Shown here one piece after another: positions 34,925 through 46,513 of a stretch of DNA of 64,000 nucleotides. The DNA comes from Nectonema munidae (lineage: Eukaryota > Nematomorpha > Nectonematoida > Nectonematidae), in NCBI GenBank assembly GCA_030549495.1, contig JAUIRK010000014.1, forward strand, positions 964,501 to 1,028,500, written 5' to 3'. The notes below the pieces were generated by a model that saw nothing but the letters and a program-made list of their open reading frames with translations, ran no database searches and was not told the origin of the DNA. Positions within the stretch are counted from its first letter, which is position 1. Every line of letters begins with the position of its first letter. Position numbers and translations under genes: made by a program.

Positions 34925-35650
34925 AACTTTTGTCAATTTAAATAACCTAAAATGATAGATTTTTGTCTTTTTTCCCAGACTAAACTATCTAAACTAAAAT
35001 AAAATTGTTCATTGACTTTTTTCGAGTCGTACCGAGGTGCATATACCGAAATAAAAGACCATATACCATTATTTATACAAATATATACTAGAACACAGAC
35101 ACATGGGGCATGCGCCAAAACTGGCGCTTTGTATAATCCGAATGACGCCATGATAACTTTCTTAGTTAAAAAATACTTGATTCTTTTATGAGATCTTTGA
35201 TACTGAGAAAAGCTAAGGCTAATAAAAGCAGTTTTGGGTACTTTTTACATAAATAACAAAAATTTATTAATTTTTCCCATAAGATTATTCATAATAATTA
35301 TATTTCATATGATTTAAAATTGAGTTAAAGGGAATAACAATTTTTGGCTCATTATTATCATTAGAAAAGAATATATTTGACGCGTACCCTAAAAACATTG
35401 GCCGCCCCTGTGCTAGAATAATACTATCGATAACTCTATTTGCATTAACTACTTTTAACGATCATTCCTACCCATGATGTGCCTTTATCGTTACCTATCC
35501 AAAAAAGCTTAAAATCGGCCCCCATTTTACTCTTATATCTTACTCCTTGTAAACTTTCAATAACCACTTTTCTTCTCTTTAACATCTTAAGAATCTCAAC
35601 TGACCTCCCAAATAAATTGCTTGCATTTAACGTCCCTGTTCTCAACTTTT
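34925..35650 (-). mobile_element. RTE-like LINE endonuclease fragment
   Basis: The minus strand from about 35645 reads MRTGTLNASNLFGRSVEILK, MLKRRKVVIESLQ and DFKLFWIGNDKGTSWVGMIV. After interrupting AT-rich DNA (about 35165-35410) it continues GIWSFISVYAPRYDSKK and FYFSLDSLVWEKRQKSIILG. These are the N-terminal and QVYAP-type blocks of RTE-clade APE endonucleases. The fragment stops before the RT part. The 49540-50955 LINE carries the matching RT type. Confidence 0.65.
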
Positions 35651-35802
35651 CTTCAAAAGTATATTTTTATCAGTACTCTTTCTGAGGTAGGAAACTGGTG
35701 AAACCCGAAAGGTGGTTAGGCCAGTACATCGTCCTTTTATTAGTTTGATATCTATAGTTGATAGTTTAATAGATCTTTTGACAAAAAGTTTTACCTCCAA
35801 GG

Positions 35803-36318
35803 CAGGGCCGTATCTCACATTTTTATTAAGCCACAAACTTCAGATATATACTGTCTGAGTCGAAGACAGTCTCCATTCGATGTTCATTTTTCGTTTTATA
35901 GCAGCAGCAAAATGCTCGATGACTTCGTCAAAATCAACACAATCGAAAACTTCTTTCTCAATGCTCATAAGAGCCCGACTTTGGAGAAGATCCCATAGTG
36001 CTCCTTAGGTAGGACTTGAAAAGTTTTAGCTTTCTGAATGACCTTTCACAGGATGCAATAGTAGTTCCAATTGTCAGCATGATCCTGACAGCCACTTGTA
36101 GATTCGGACAGAGTCCTGAGTGCGAGGACAGGAAACCAAGTAACTCAATAGCGTTTGCCGGTTTTTCCTTCCGAGGTTTCAAAAACATTTGAATGTCCTC
36201 AATTTCCATCTCAAGCTCTGCTGCGTTGACGTCAGTGGCAATGAAATGGCGCCCCTCTATGTGTGTCGTCCAGGGCAATTGTCCCGCCCCCACTGCCCTC
36301 TCCCTTAATACGGCCCTG
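35803..36318 (-). mobile_element. 516-bp hAT deletion derivative with perfect 8-bp target duplication
   Basis: CTCCAAGG is duplicated exactly outside both ends (35795-35802 and 36319-36326). The termini are CAGGGCCGTATCTC and CAGGGCCGTATTAA. The inside encodes on the minus strand part of a ZMYM1-type hAT transposase C-terminus: AAELEMEIEDIQ, then IMLTIGTTIASCERSFRKLK and LFKSYLRSTMG. The N-terminal and catalytic parts are gone. The perfect flanks and compact size mean the derivative itself moved as a unit. Confidence 0.9.
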
Positions 36319-36326
36319 CTCCAAGG

Positions 36327-38420
36327 ATAGTACAAAGAAAGTAGATCATATTATTTTTGAAATGTATATTTTTTATGAAATGTCTTGATAATAATTTAGC
36401 AAATAAGTCAAAAAGAAATTGAAATCCAAAAAGATTAGTAATAGATGTATCGATTAGATCAATATCAGTTTTTTGTTTGATCGGTATCGGTATCGACAAT
36501 TTTTTTTATTGTTCACCGATTTTATCAGCGGAACCGATAAAAGTATTTAATTAAATTTTAAAAGCAATTGAACCCAACCCTGTCTCAGCTACAAAATAAA
36601 AAAGGAAAACAGAAAATTGATTTCATCAAAAAAAGTTTCAAAATATTTCAGTTTTATCTAATTAAAATTGAAATTTGTAATATGTTTAATTAAGCCCAGT
36701 AGAATAGAATATTTTAGGTTAATTATATCTACCGTTATCTTCTTTTTTTTAAAAGAGTAATGTCAATTTATTAAATTAAATAAAAATCTAACAAATGAGC
36801 ATAACATTTGAATTGTAGACTTGAACTATAGGTAAAAAACAAAAAATTTACAATCAAGTTTTCTTTATAATGGAATAAATTTTCTGGTATACTAATGGAA
36901 AATATTGTTCTCTTCAATTTTCTTAGATTTTAAAATAAGTGTGTCGCAAAATTAGTTAATGGTCTGCTTTGCCCTGAATTATAATGATATCAATACAATT
37001 TCACAAATATGTGATTGAAATTTTTTTTAGTTAAAATCAAAAACAATTGATAAATTGAAATGAACAACTGAATTTCAAATTATTTTCCCTAAAAATAGTC
37101 TAAATTTATGTAAATCTTGGTGCGAACAGAGGCCTGACATACCTATGTGGCGCATCAGGGCAATAGTTAGTGACCACCCTAGGCAAAAAATTCCCTGGCG
37201 CCCCACGTCAAAAGTTAGAGTGAGGCTCCCTCAAGTCCAAACTCTTAAATAAAGTGAGCCAGTGTGGTTCTTAACCTAAGGTGCGCGCCTTCTGAGCGCC
37301 GCGAGTAACTTCTAAGGGAGGAGTGAGTTCTTAATAAAATTCAAAAAAAAATTGAAACGTGGGCAAACATTAAGGATTTTATAGAACAAATACATTATAC
37401 CACTTTGTCATTTCTTATTTACAATCATATTTTCTTGAAAATTTAGAAGACCTATTTTCAAACATAAGTGTAGTTCATTTTTTGTCATTATAGAAATTTT
37501 AAACGCCATTTTTAAAGAAAAATATTAGAAAATGAATGACAGTTTCAGTTTATGCAATTACATCTTATTCTGTGCTTTACTATGACAAAAGTTAATGACA
37601 CCGTAATAATAATTTATTTTTATCAGAATTGATAGCAATTATTAATTTTTTTTTCAATTTTAACAATTGATGTGTATTATATGCGGGGTTATGGAGTCGG
37701 TGAAGTCGCGCCTTTTGAGAAGGAGTTGAAGTCGTAATAATTATTGCACATTCGGTTTCATAAATAGTTATATTCATATATGTTAGTAAAAAATAAATTC
37801 ATAGACACTATTTTTAGTGTGCCACTTTGCAAAAATGCAAGATAAAAATGTTTATCATTATAGTTCAAGCCAAAATGAAATAAAATTAAAGAATGCATTT
37901 TTTATTTTACATTAAAATTAGTTTGTAAAAGAGTAAAACTCAGTTTATAAGTACAAGGTTTTTAGTATAATTTTTTAAAACAAATAATATAAGAAAAAAC
38001 ATAGGAAAAATTCAGTTTATGAATTGTATTGTCTTGATAAGATTATAGAAAATAATTTGAAAATCTTTTTGAAAACAACGGAAGAAAGACACTAAACTAC
38101 ATATACAAACCAATAGATGTTGAAGAAAATAGATCAAACATTTTGCTTGCAACACAAAGCAGAAATGTCTAAAATTCAGCAAATCTTTAAGATTATCTAA
38201 AATTGATATTCACACAACATTAAAATATAGCACGTCATCACTCTTTTTGGAGATTTATATTTGAAACAGAAAAGTTGATGCTGCATAAGTATAAATTTTA
38301 AAGAAAAAGTCGCAAAATTATATATAGGTGAAGTCATTAATGTTAAAAAAATTATACATATTGCAATCTTAAAAAATAAAAAATAGGTGGAGTGAAAACG
38401 CATTGAACATTGTTTTAGAT
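36327..38420. other. Intergenic with one GC-richer repeat patch
   Basis: At about 37125-37330 there is a GC-richer segment with CCCTGGCGCCCCACGTCAAA and a hAT-type terminus CAGTGTGGTTCTTAACC (37260). These look like ends of degraded hAT elements, but no partner end was found. The rest is AT-rich with no recognised coding. Confidence 0.4.
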
Positions 38421-38423
38421 ATA

Positions 38424-39559
38424 CAGGGTGGTCCAAAAAAAACGTTCGGATTAAAACTTATTAATAAAACTTCAACCAAAATTTCAAGAATAACAATAGT
38501 TAGAAAAATTGTTATATATGTTTTCCTTCCGTTTCGATCAACTTGCGAAGCCTAGGTCTAAATTGTTCAATAGCAGAATCGATCTCATTCTGAGGGAATT
38601 TTGACCATTCTTGAATCAAGGGGTTTTTCAGTTCAGTCAAATCTTTAATTTTTCTCCCGCTATAAACTCGTTGAGCCAAGTTTCCCCATATGCTCATCAC
38701 GTGGAAGAATCACGTGGGAAGATGATTTCAGGTACATTCAAATAGGCAAGTGTATTTTTTGATGTATGTGCCCTAGCTCCATCTTGTTGAAATAAAAAAT
38801 ATTGACCAGAGGCTAAAGCGTTCATCTCAGGAATCATTTTAAAATACAAATACACCCTAGCTACAAAATACACCCTTTCATTTTGTGCATTCAAAGGAGG
38901 CTCAACTGTGAATATCTTCTCATCACTAAAAAAGAGACACTTAATTTGTGTGCATCAACAAGCCGCAACAGCCTCTTTGCACACACGTCGTTTGACATGC
39001 TTAATTTTTGACCACGAATTTTTTTATAAGGTTTAAGGCCGATATCTACCTGATGATGCTACTCTTGGAAATTCCTATTGACTTTGATATTTGTGCAGGT
39101 GTTTCGTGACTTCCAGGTTGACTTTTTGACTGAGAATCCTTTCTGAAACTTCTTCCGTGTTCTTGTCATTTCTTGCTGTCTTAGAACGGCCGCTTCCTAG
39201 AATTTTCTTTAGAAGTATACCTAATCCTCCTAAAGTCAATTATTTGTGAGGGAATTCTTTCATTAATTTCATTCTGCCGTACTTCTTATCTATTCGGTTA
39301 TGTTTAATAAGAATTTTATCTTCTTCAGTAAAAGGCATTATTTAGGGCTATAAATTTTTGTATATGAATCTTCTGCTTTTAATAAATATGGTCAAATTTT
39401 TCTGGTAATGAAAGGGTTAAAAAGAAAATAAGAATTTCAAAATTCTTACTATATAAAAAATATCTAATATATCCTTAGGTTTAAATTTTTACTATTTATG
39501 TTGGATAATTACGTAGTTGTTGATAATTTTAAAAAGCGAACGTTTTTAGGACCACTCTG
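38424..39559 (-). mobile_element. mariner-type transposon, 1.14 kb
   Basis: The ends are CAGGGTGGTCCAAAAAAAACG on the left and CAGAGTGGTCCTAAAAACG on the right (minus strand), each next to TA (38422-38423 and 39560-39561). On the minus strand traces of a transposase run from MPFTEEDKILIKHNRINRKY (about 39340) through many stops to the QQDGARAHTSK motif and VPEIIFPRDSST, then SIWGNLAQRVYSGRK and the C-terminus. The segment that should carry SPDLNPxD, with the third catalytic acid, is missing. The break lies between two ATCACGTGG repeats 13 bp apart near 38696-38717. Inactive copy. Confidence 0.85.
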
Positions 39560-39757
39560 TATATTATCAATATATTTTAGTTTGTAATAAAGAAACTAGT
39601 TATAAAAAAATTTTAAAAGTATATTTTAATAAATCTAGTATAAAAAGAAATACAACGCTAAAATGTGAGGAATAAATTTTTATAAAAATAATATATGGAA
39701 AAATTGCCTAAAATTTTTATTTAAAGAACTAATATACTGTTAAAAATATCACTGTAA

Positions 39758-39900
39758 AGGTACCATAGGGTGTTATCGAGAAGGCACAATTGCGCCGCTT
39801 GTATCGAACTACGAGGAAAGCAGGCTTGATGCGTGATCGAACCCAAGACCTTGAGTTATCGAATCCAGAATCTAACCAACCCTGCTCACGCCCCTACCCC
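39758..39900 (+). repeat. Possible SINE-like repeat, copy 1
   Basis: It begins GGTACCATAGGGTGTTATCG, then GCGCCGCTTGTATCGAACTA, and has a box-B-like GATCGAACCC followed by ATCGAATCCAGAATC. A second copy with the same order lies at 62667-62815. The box-B-like motif hints at tRNA-type origin, but a box A is not clear and no tRNA fold was established. Confidence 0.4.
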
Positions 39901-40223
39901 TTTCACTGTGTTGGAAAGGATTATAAAACGATATGTATTAGACTTCTAAAAAAGATTATTAAAAAGTTAAATAAGTTATAATATAGCACGCAATATGATC
40001 ACTATATTGATATTATCGTGATATTTATATAAAGATCATTTTAAAGCAGCATGATAATAAAAAAACATACGCAATAGTAAAGTTATAAAAAGGACATTTT
40101 TAAACTGTACTTATAAAATTAAAATATTAAAAAGAATTTTTTGGGTAATTTGAATTTAATATATTTTTCTAGATCTATTTTTAGCTTCAACAATACATAA
40201 AAAAAAATAAAACGGGTCGTCAC

Positions 40224-40904
40224 TAGGGTGTCCACCCCAGGATTCCTCGTCCTCGAGTCCCCGGGGAATCGTGAAATTTCAAAATCCTCGTCCTCGAAAA
40301 AAAATTTTAAATTACCTCGGGGAATTTTTGAAAAAAAATTTTTGTCGAATCGGACGACAAAAATATCGAAGTAACGGAGAAGAAAGATGAAACATTAATC
40401 GTTAGCACCAAAAAACAGAGAAGAAAAGCGTGAAGGAGGAATTGGACGAATTTCTGAAGATTAATGAAAATGAAGAACGTGAAACTAAAAGCAAGATTTC
40501 AAGCATAGAGGAAATAATGAAAAAAACATTTGACCTTTATTTAGAAACAAATAGGAGGCCCGAAGTTTTAGAAACTTTATTCAAAAATTTAAAGAGCATA
40601 AAACCAACTTCTGTGGATGCCGAAAGAGTGTTTTCGTCAATGGGTTATTTTTCTACAAAAATAAGAAACCAGTTGAATGATGAAACTTTAAACGCTCTAA
40701 TTTTTCTTAGATATTTTTTTAAAACATAAATCTTTTATGTTTTAAATTTTTTTCAATAAAAATCTTATATGAGAGTTTTAAATTTTCTTTTCTGAACAGT
40801 TTTACTGTAAAAAAATCGATTTTTCTTCCCCGGGGAAAATTTTCAAAAATTACGAGGTCCTTGTTCCCCAGGGATTGAAAAAAAGACCTTAAAGTGGACA
40901 CAAT
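40224..40904 (+). mobile_element. hAT deletion derivative, 680 bp, keeps the C-terminal dimerisation ORF
   Basis: The ends read TAGGGTGTCCACCCC and, on the minus strand, TATTGTGTCCACTTT. Subterminal CCTCG and CCCCGGGGAA blocks are mirrored at both sides. Only the last part of a hAT transposase remains between them. A clear 8-bp target duplication was not found. Confidence 0.65.
40430..40729 (+). CDS. Open frame for a hAT dimerisation domain
   Basis: 99 codons, uninterrupted. An acidic start (KEELDEFLKINENEERETKS) is followed by the hAT C-terminal signature VDAERVFSSMGYFSTKIRNQ, then LNDETLNALIFLRYFF. The catalytic core is absent, so if expressed it could dimerise but not cut. The first ATG-like codon lies just before the acidic part. 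Whether it has its own promoter is not visible. It may be only a chance-preserved remnant. Confidence 0.5.
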   Translation: MKEELDEFLKINENEERETKSKISSIEEIMKKTFDLYLETNRRPEVLETLFKNLKSIKPTSVDAERVFSSMGYFSTKIRNQLNDETLNALIFLRYFFKT

Positions 40905-41620
40905 ACCAGATGTTGAATATATATCATCAGATAGATCTAATTTTTCACAATTTCACATAATTAAATTTTTGACCTCTTTTTTAGATTTTTTTTCTGTTTT
41001 TTGAATACATTTAATATATTTTCATTAATTGATAGTTTCTTTTGTAATCCACTAACGAATTTTAAATATTTTCCACTATTCTTCACTAAACTACGGATAT
41101 TTTCTTTCTTTATTTTTCCACCTTATTTCTATTTTTGTTTACTTTCTTCTCTCTACACAGCAGTGTCGATGCGTGGTTTTATACAATAGGCATGCAAAAT
41201 TTAAGTTGCTTGCCCGGTATTGTATTTTTTTCATACAAAATATGCTATGTGGTACTTATTCACACATTGTAGATTTATATTGCAAGATGAAAGTACAATT
41301 TAAATTGCTTTCCTCCTATCGTATTTTCTTTATATAAAATAAATAAAAGGCCTTTTCTTAAAAATCGCTAGTAGCCCCACACCCCCATTTTCGAAGCTCA
41401 AATCTAAAATTTTAAAGCTAAAAAATCTATCTGCAACAATGAAGTGTTGAAATTTTTTGTCAAAGTTCACAGAGGCTTTTTAAAAAAAATTAATATTTTT
41501 AAGCTTCTGAGAAATTAGAGAATTTTATTTTTTGAAAAAGGGGCTCCTTTGTTCTATCCTATTTTTTATTTTTCTCTACTCCACTGATACTACGCATTCT
41601 CTATAAATCATTTCCACAGT

Positions 41621-41689
41621 GTTGCCTAATCACCATACTCATTATTGATTATACATCGCTATACAATATAGACAATAAATTTGCAATAG
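41621..41689 (+). repeat. Dispersed direct repeat, copy 1
   Basis: About 69 bp (TGCCTAATCACCATACTCAT, then TTGATTATACATCGCT and CAATATAGACAATAAATTT) recurs at 42274-42342 with a few changes. Confidence 0.8.
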
Positions 41690-42273
41690 CTATAAGAAAT
41701 AACACTTGTCTATATTCCTGGCTTGTTATATGGCAAAAAAAAGTAATGACTGTTATTGTAATGTGTTTGCATACTATCCGTACTATCATAACTTTGATTC
41801 CCTATTTGAATGTACAAAGGATGACTAATGAGCCTTTAAATCATTTACTTTATAATAATCAAATGGCGTAGATCAAATTTATTTTATATAAAATATTTAA
41901 TTTCTCAGATAATTAAATAATATTATGAAGAGAGGAAAAAATTAATGAATCTTATATTATTAAATTAGTTTTTTCATCCAAATTCATTGGAATTGCATTA
42001 CGTTTTTCTTAAAACGTGGATAATGCTCAAAAACGGAAATTTGACTTATTTATTTTTATTATTCTTTTCTCTCAAAACATAAATGTCTAATTCAAATTTT
42101 TTCTATCACTCAAAATCTTTTAATTTAAAAAATTAACGTATTTTTTTATAATAAAAATATTTTCTGAGATATTTTTAAAAGTTTTTGGTTTATTTAGAAT
42201 AGAAATAAAAAAATTATTTTGTTTTGAAATAAATCTTTATTCACAACATGCAATTTAAAATTATTTACACAAC

Positions 42274-42342
42274 GTGGCCTAATCAACATACTCATTATTG
42301 ATTATACATCGCTAATCAATATAGACAATAAATTTCCAATAA
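42274..42342 (+). repeat. Dispersed direct repeat, copy 2
   Basis: Second copy of the 41621-41689 repeat in the same orientation, about 650 bp downstream. No coding sequence lies between the copies. Confidence 0.8.
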
Positions 42343-42699
42343 CATTTTTTCCTACCACTTTGATAAGGGGCCGACGTCCATTTAACGCTCATCATGTAAA
42401 CATATTTTACTCTCTTTTGATCCATCTGGCTCAAACATTTTTATGGATTTTTTTTGAATATATATATATTTAAAAAGTTGGGGTTTTTTTTTGTCAAGGG
42501 TGATTTTTGAACATGATGAAAAGTTACTAAAAAGATCGTGTTCAATACACATGATGTGGTAAATTTAATTCAACTAAGATCTTAATGGAGCAGGTAGAGT
42601 TACTCAAATCTTGGGCTTCTATTTAATTTATACTAAATTAAAGAAAAAAAATTTTTATACTTTGAAAAAAAATTTAATTATACCAATTTGACACTTCTA

Positions 42700-43501
42700 A
42701 TTTTGCTATTTCCATGTACGCTCATGGTTGTCTAACATTGTATAGTGACAAAATAATATCTAAAGATCTTCCTTTCATAAACTTAAAAATTGGCTAAATG
42801 AATGACTGGTCAGTCAATCTTAGACAAACTAATGATAAATTATGATAAATCCAAGAATATTTTTCAAAACGAAAATTTAAAGCTCATTTGATTTTAAAGT
42901 TGGGAATATTCTTTTAAATAAAACTGAATGCTATAACTATTTAGACATTAATACAAACTGAATTGACATTTAAATCCCACTATCAAAATTTTTTGAAAAA
43001 TCTTGGGCAATTATCTAAAAACTGTTTTACTGAAAAGGTTAGAGTAGCTATTTATCATCTTTGAGTCAAAAATATTGTATGTAAATTACATTTGGGTAAA
43101 ATCTCTATCTCTTTTTCATAAGTTAGAAAGAAAACTAGATAAAGCGATACAATTTATTAATAATAATTCATGATATCGTTAACACGACGAAAAAATATAA
43201 CATCTTGCACTTGACAATATTAACAATTTACAGCTTGTCACTTTTGAATACAAGCATAAATACACATATGAACACAACTTCTACCTAGTGAATAATGAGG
43301 CATCAATGCAATACAGACTACGTTTTAGCTGCAATATAAAAATCACAAGATACAAAAAAAGTTGCTTATAGAAAAGGCTTTTATAATTCAGCAATTAATG
43401 TTTTGGAAGATATTAGAACTGACCCTAATATATTAAATTTCAAAAAAAAAATTAAAGATGTATCTTTACTCATTCTTGATCAGGAAAACAAATATCTCTA
43501 A
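42700..43501 (+). mobile_element. Decayed LINE reverse transcriptase C-terminal remnant
   Basis: Scattered frames read KTECYNYLDINTN, then a SHYQNFLKNLGQLSKN-like stretch, KKVAYRKGFYNSAINVLED, NILNFKKKIKDVSLLIL and a stop near 43500. The Y-L-x-I then N-F-K-K-K-I-K pattern is that of the post-RT part of non-LTR retrotransposons. It is heavily mutated. Confidence 0.5.
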
Positions 43502-43606
43502 CTATATTTTTAAATAATGGATGTAAATACTTAATAATATTTATGTATATATGAAATGGTTTTTTTTATTCATTATTACAACTTATATATATATATGCTT
43601 TCATAC

Positions 43607-44432
43607 CAGGGGGGCGAAACCAAATAATTTTCTATAAGTAAGAGTTGCTGCTTGTTTATAAAACATGTATGGTGATCGCATTATAGAATGTAATGATCAT
43701 TCGAATACATGATAATGTAAGATAAGGGAATAAAAGAAGGAATGTAGACTTTCGAATCAATCAAACATCATGCCAAGCTCTTCTGAAATTCCTACCAAAC
43801 ATATTTTACAGACGATGCGTGAGAGCTATATAATAATAAATCCATTGTTTCAATATTCACACAATAAGTAAGCAATGTTTATCACAGTGTCTCCTCCTTG
43901 TAGTATTTTTGAGCAAACATGATGATCCACTAGATTTTCTCATACTTCATTATATACCCTTGCCCCTGAATCAATCACATTTTTTCATATAAACATCGCA
44001 GGGTGTCTAGTAAACTCTTTGCCTTCAGACTACATTCACTCATATAAAACTATCCAACCTTCAGTTATTTGTTTTCTCTATGAATCAAATATCCTTTCAT
44101 CAATTCCTGTAATGTGCCTGGTATACTACTTCATTTTCAAATGAAAAGCCTATTCCACCCCCCCCCCCCCCCAACAATTTTGGATTTTTTTTAAACTAGT
44201 GTATATTCTGAATATTTTCGCTGGAAGTATATTATTTAAATTCACCAAATTTGTAAAAAAAAATATAAAGTAGTCTTATAAATTTATGACTTTAGGTATG
44301 CGCTGAATACACTCTATTTTAAAAGATTGCTTGAATATTTGGTCTCCCGTGATATTTCCAGACCACTAATTTTGAAAATTGCAACAAAAAAATTTCGCCC
44401 CCCCCCAATAATTTCGAGAATGTGCGCCCCTG
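43607..44432. mobile_element. Complete hAT-type MITE, 826 bp, with perfect 8-bp target duplication
   Basis: TTTCATAC flanks both ends (43599-43606 and 44433-44440). The left end is CAGGGGGGCGAAACC and the right end, on the minus strand, CAGGGGCGCACATTCTCG. A run of 15 C lies at 44158-44172. No open frame of note. Two long parts recur at 61965-62300 and 63636-64000. Confidence 0.9.
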
Positions 44433-44440
44433 TTTCATAC

Positions 44441-46513
44441 ATTGTATAATTAGTTGTAACCTGCATATACACAAATCATTTTTATCTATGAACATATAAA
44501 AGGTCTATCTTTTTTGTTCAATAAAGCTTATTAATAGTTAAAATTAAATTTTTTGAAGTTGAAATTTACAAAATTACTTTTTCTCCTACTTCTAGAGTAA
44601 GACGGTTTTTTTACGCTCCAAATTATAACAATTAATTTTGTTATTAGTTTATGGCAAAATACATATACTTACTCTTACATTTTCTTAAAAAATCGGAAAA
44701 AAACGTCATATTTTTTATCAGAGTTGGCCTCTAAAAAATTTTTATGTACTCGAATAGAACTGTACTTATTCAACTCTAGTAAAAATGTTATGAATCTCTA
44801 GATGAGACCAAGTTGGGTGCCAAATATATACAGTGACGTATTCGACATTTTTATTTGGAGAGTCTCAATGGGTACTGCGGTATTTCCATAAGTTTACTAG
44901 GATCCATTGTCTGATTAACAAATTGTGCTTATACAAATTTATTATTTAATTTTTTACAAAGTAAATTAGTTTCCCAATAAATTAGATATTTAAATTTTAA
45001 TATTTATTTAAACATTCTTTATTATATTATAAAAGATTTCAATTTGATTAAAAATATTTTTTACCCTTTGAAAAAATGTTTCTAATGATGCCAGACAAGA
45101 TGAAGACAACATTTTTTTCCATTTTCAGAAAATTCTTCCAATATTTTACATACTCAGGATTTTTTCCATAATGCATATGAATATTACAATGAGAAGTATA
45201 AATATAATTGTTGGGTTTCTGTGTTTGCCAATAACGCACTGTTGACATCTTTTCTACAACTACAACGGTGAAGTTATTTTTACAATTAATAAGTCATATA
45301 TGGTAAAACTATAAAGGTGAAATGAAGCATTTCCAAAATTTAGGGAATTGTTTTTGAATATTTAATACAAAAATTAAACTTTTAAAATTAACCAGGTTTC
45401 ATGTATCCATGTTTGCAATTTGAGGGTTTGCAACGTAAAATATCAAATTGACATTTTGGATGTGACCTACCTATCCAGTACCGAAAATGTCAAGCATGAC
45501 AAAGATGAAAACATTGCAAAAGACCCCAATTTTAAACTAATTGTAACCTATTCACAAAACCAGGGCTGCGTAGTCTGAGGGAAAATATCCAACCCCAAGT
45601 ACTTACAAAAATCCGACACCAAGCACTTAAAATCGTATTCTGACTGTCAACACCAACTCTTCGCTTCCGACTTCGGCTAAAGAAGCTTCAACACAAAAGA
45701 TTCAGTCATACTTGTAACAAATGGTAAATAAAAAGAAAGTTTTTCATATCACATGTAGAAAAGGAAACGCATGAATTACAAATACTTTTATACACCCTCG
45801 AAAACCCTAATTTGTTCATAAGCTCTCCACAAAAGATCGGTAATCTTTGGAAAATATATAGATGCCAATTAAAAAAAGGCCGATAAGGCGGTGCCCATGC
45901 CCCATACCGACTCAATTGGTACATCATTGATTTCCAATTCAATTAAATTTTTTTGATTAATGAACATGATATATATATATCATAAAATGATAAAATCAAG
46001 TTCTAGTGTGTGGACACTGTAAAATATAGACTAATTAGTTGAGTAATATGAAGAATTTAAACACGCGTTTTCATGTGTATCCTACTGAAAGAAACTGTGA
46101 ATCTATTCATTCTTATCTGTATTTTATAGATATCGTTATTTTGCTTTTACCAAAAACTCAATTCCATTCCTCCACAGGTTCGCCGATTAGATTAATTAAA
46201 AATAGTTAAGCTGTTTTCTTATCTGAGCATATGTTATTTATTTATTTAAAATTATAGTTTACATGTTTGTATCTAAATATGAACCTAGATAAACTCGAAT
46301 GCTAAGATCCACTACCCTCGGTAATAAGAACCCAACAACAATCTTAACCCAAATTCTTCTGAAACGCGAATTACCTCTTCTTCCAGATAAATAAGATTAT
46401 CTTTATAATTTTTATTAATTACTTTTAAATATATTGATTCTATTGTAGAATAATTGGAATAAGCTTGCTTGTATGAAATGAAAATAAAGACTCCTAAAAT
46501 TTGATAAATTAAA
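44441..46513. other. Intergenic upstream of the HEAT-repeat gene
   Basis: AT-rich with no recognisable coding or paired repeat ends. Short open frames at 45048-45248 and 45706-45942 (minus) match nothing I know. Confidence 0.4.

Noticed and set aside
39790-39900. A tRNA gene suggested by the GATCGAACCC motif
   Set aside because: No clear box A, acceptor stem or anticodon arm could be drawn.
41621-42342. Direct repeat pair as ends of a retroelement
   Set aside because: Units are only 69 bp, nothing recognisable lies between them, and no end signatures are visible.
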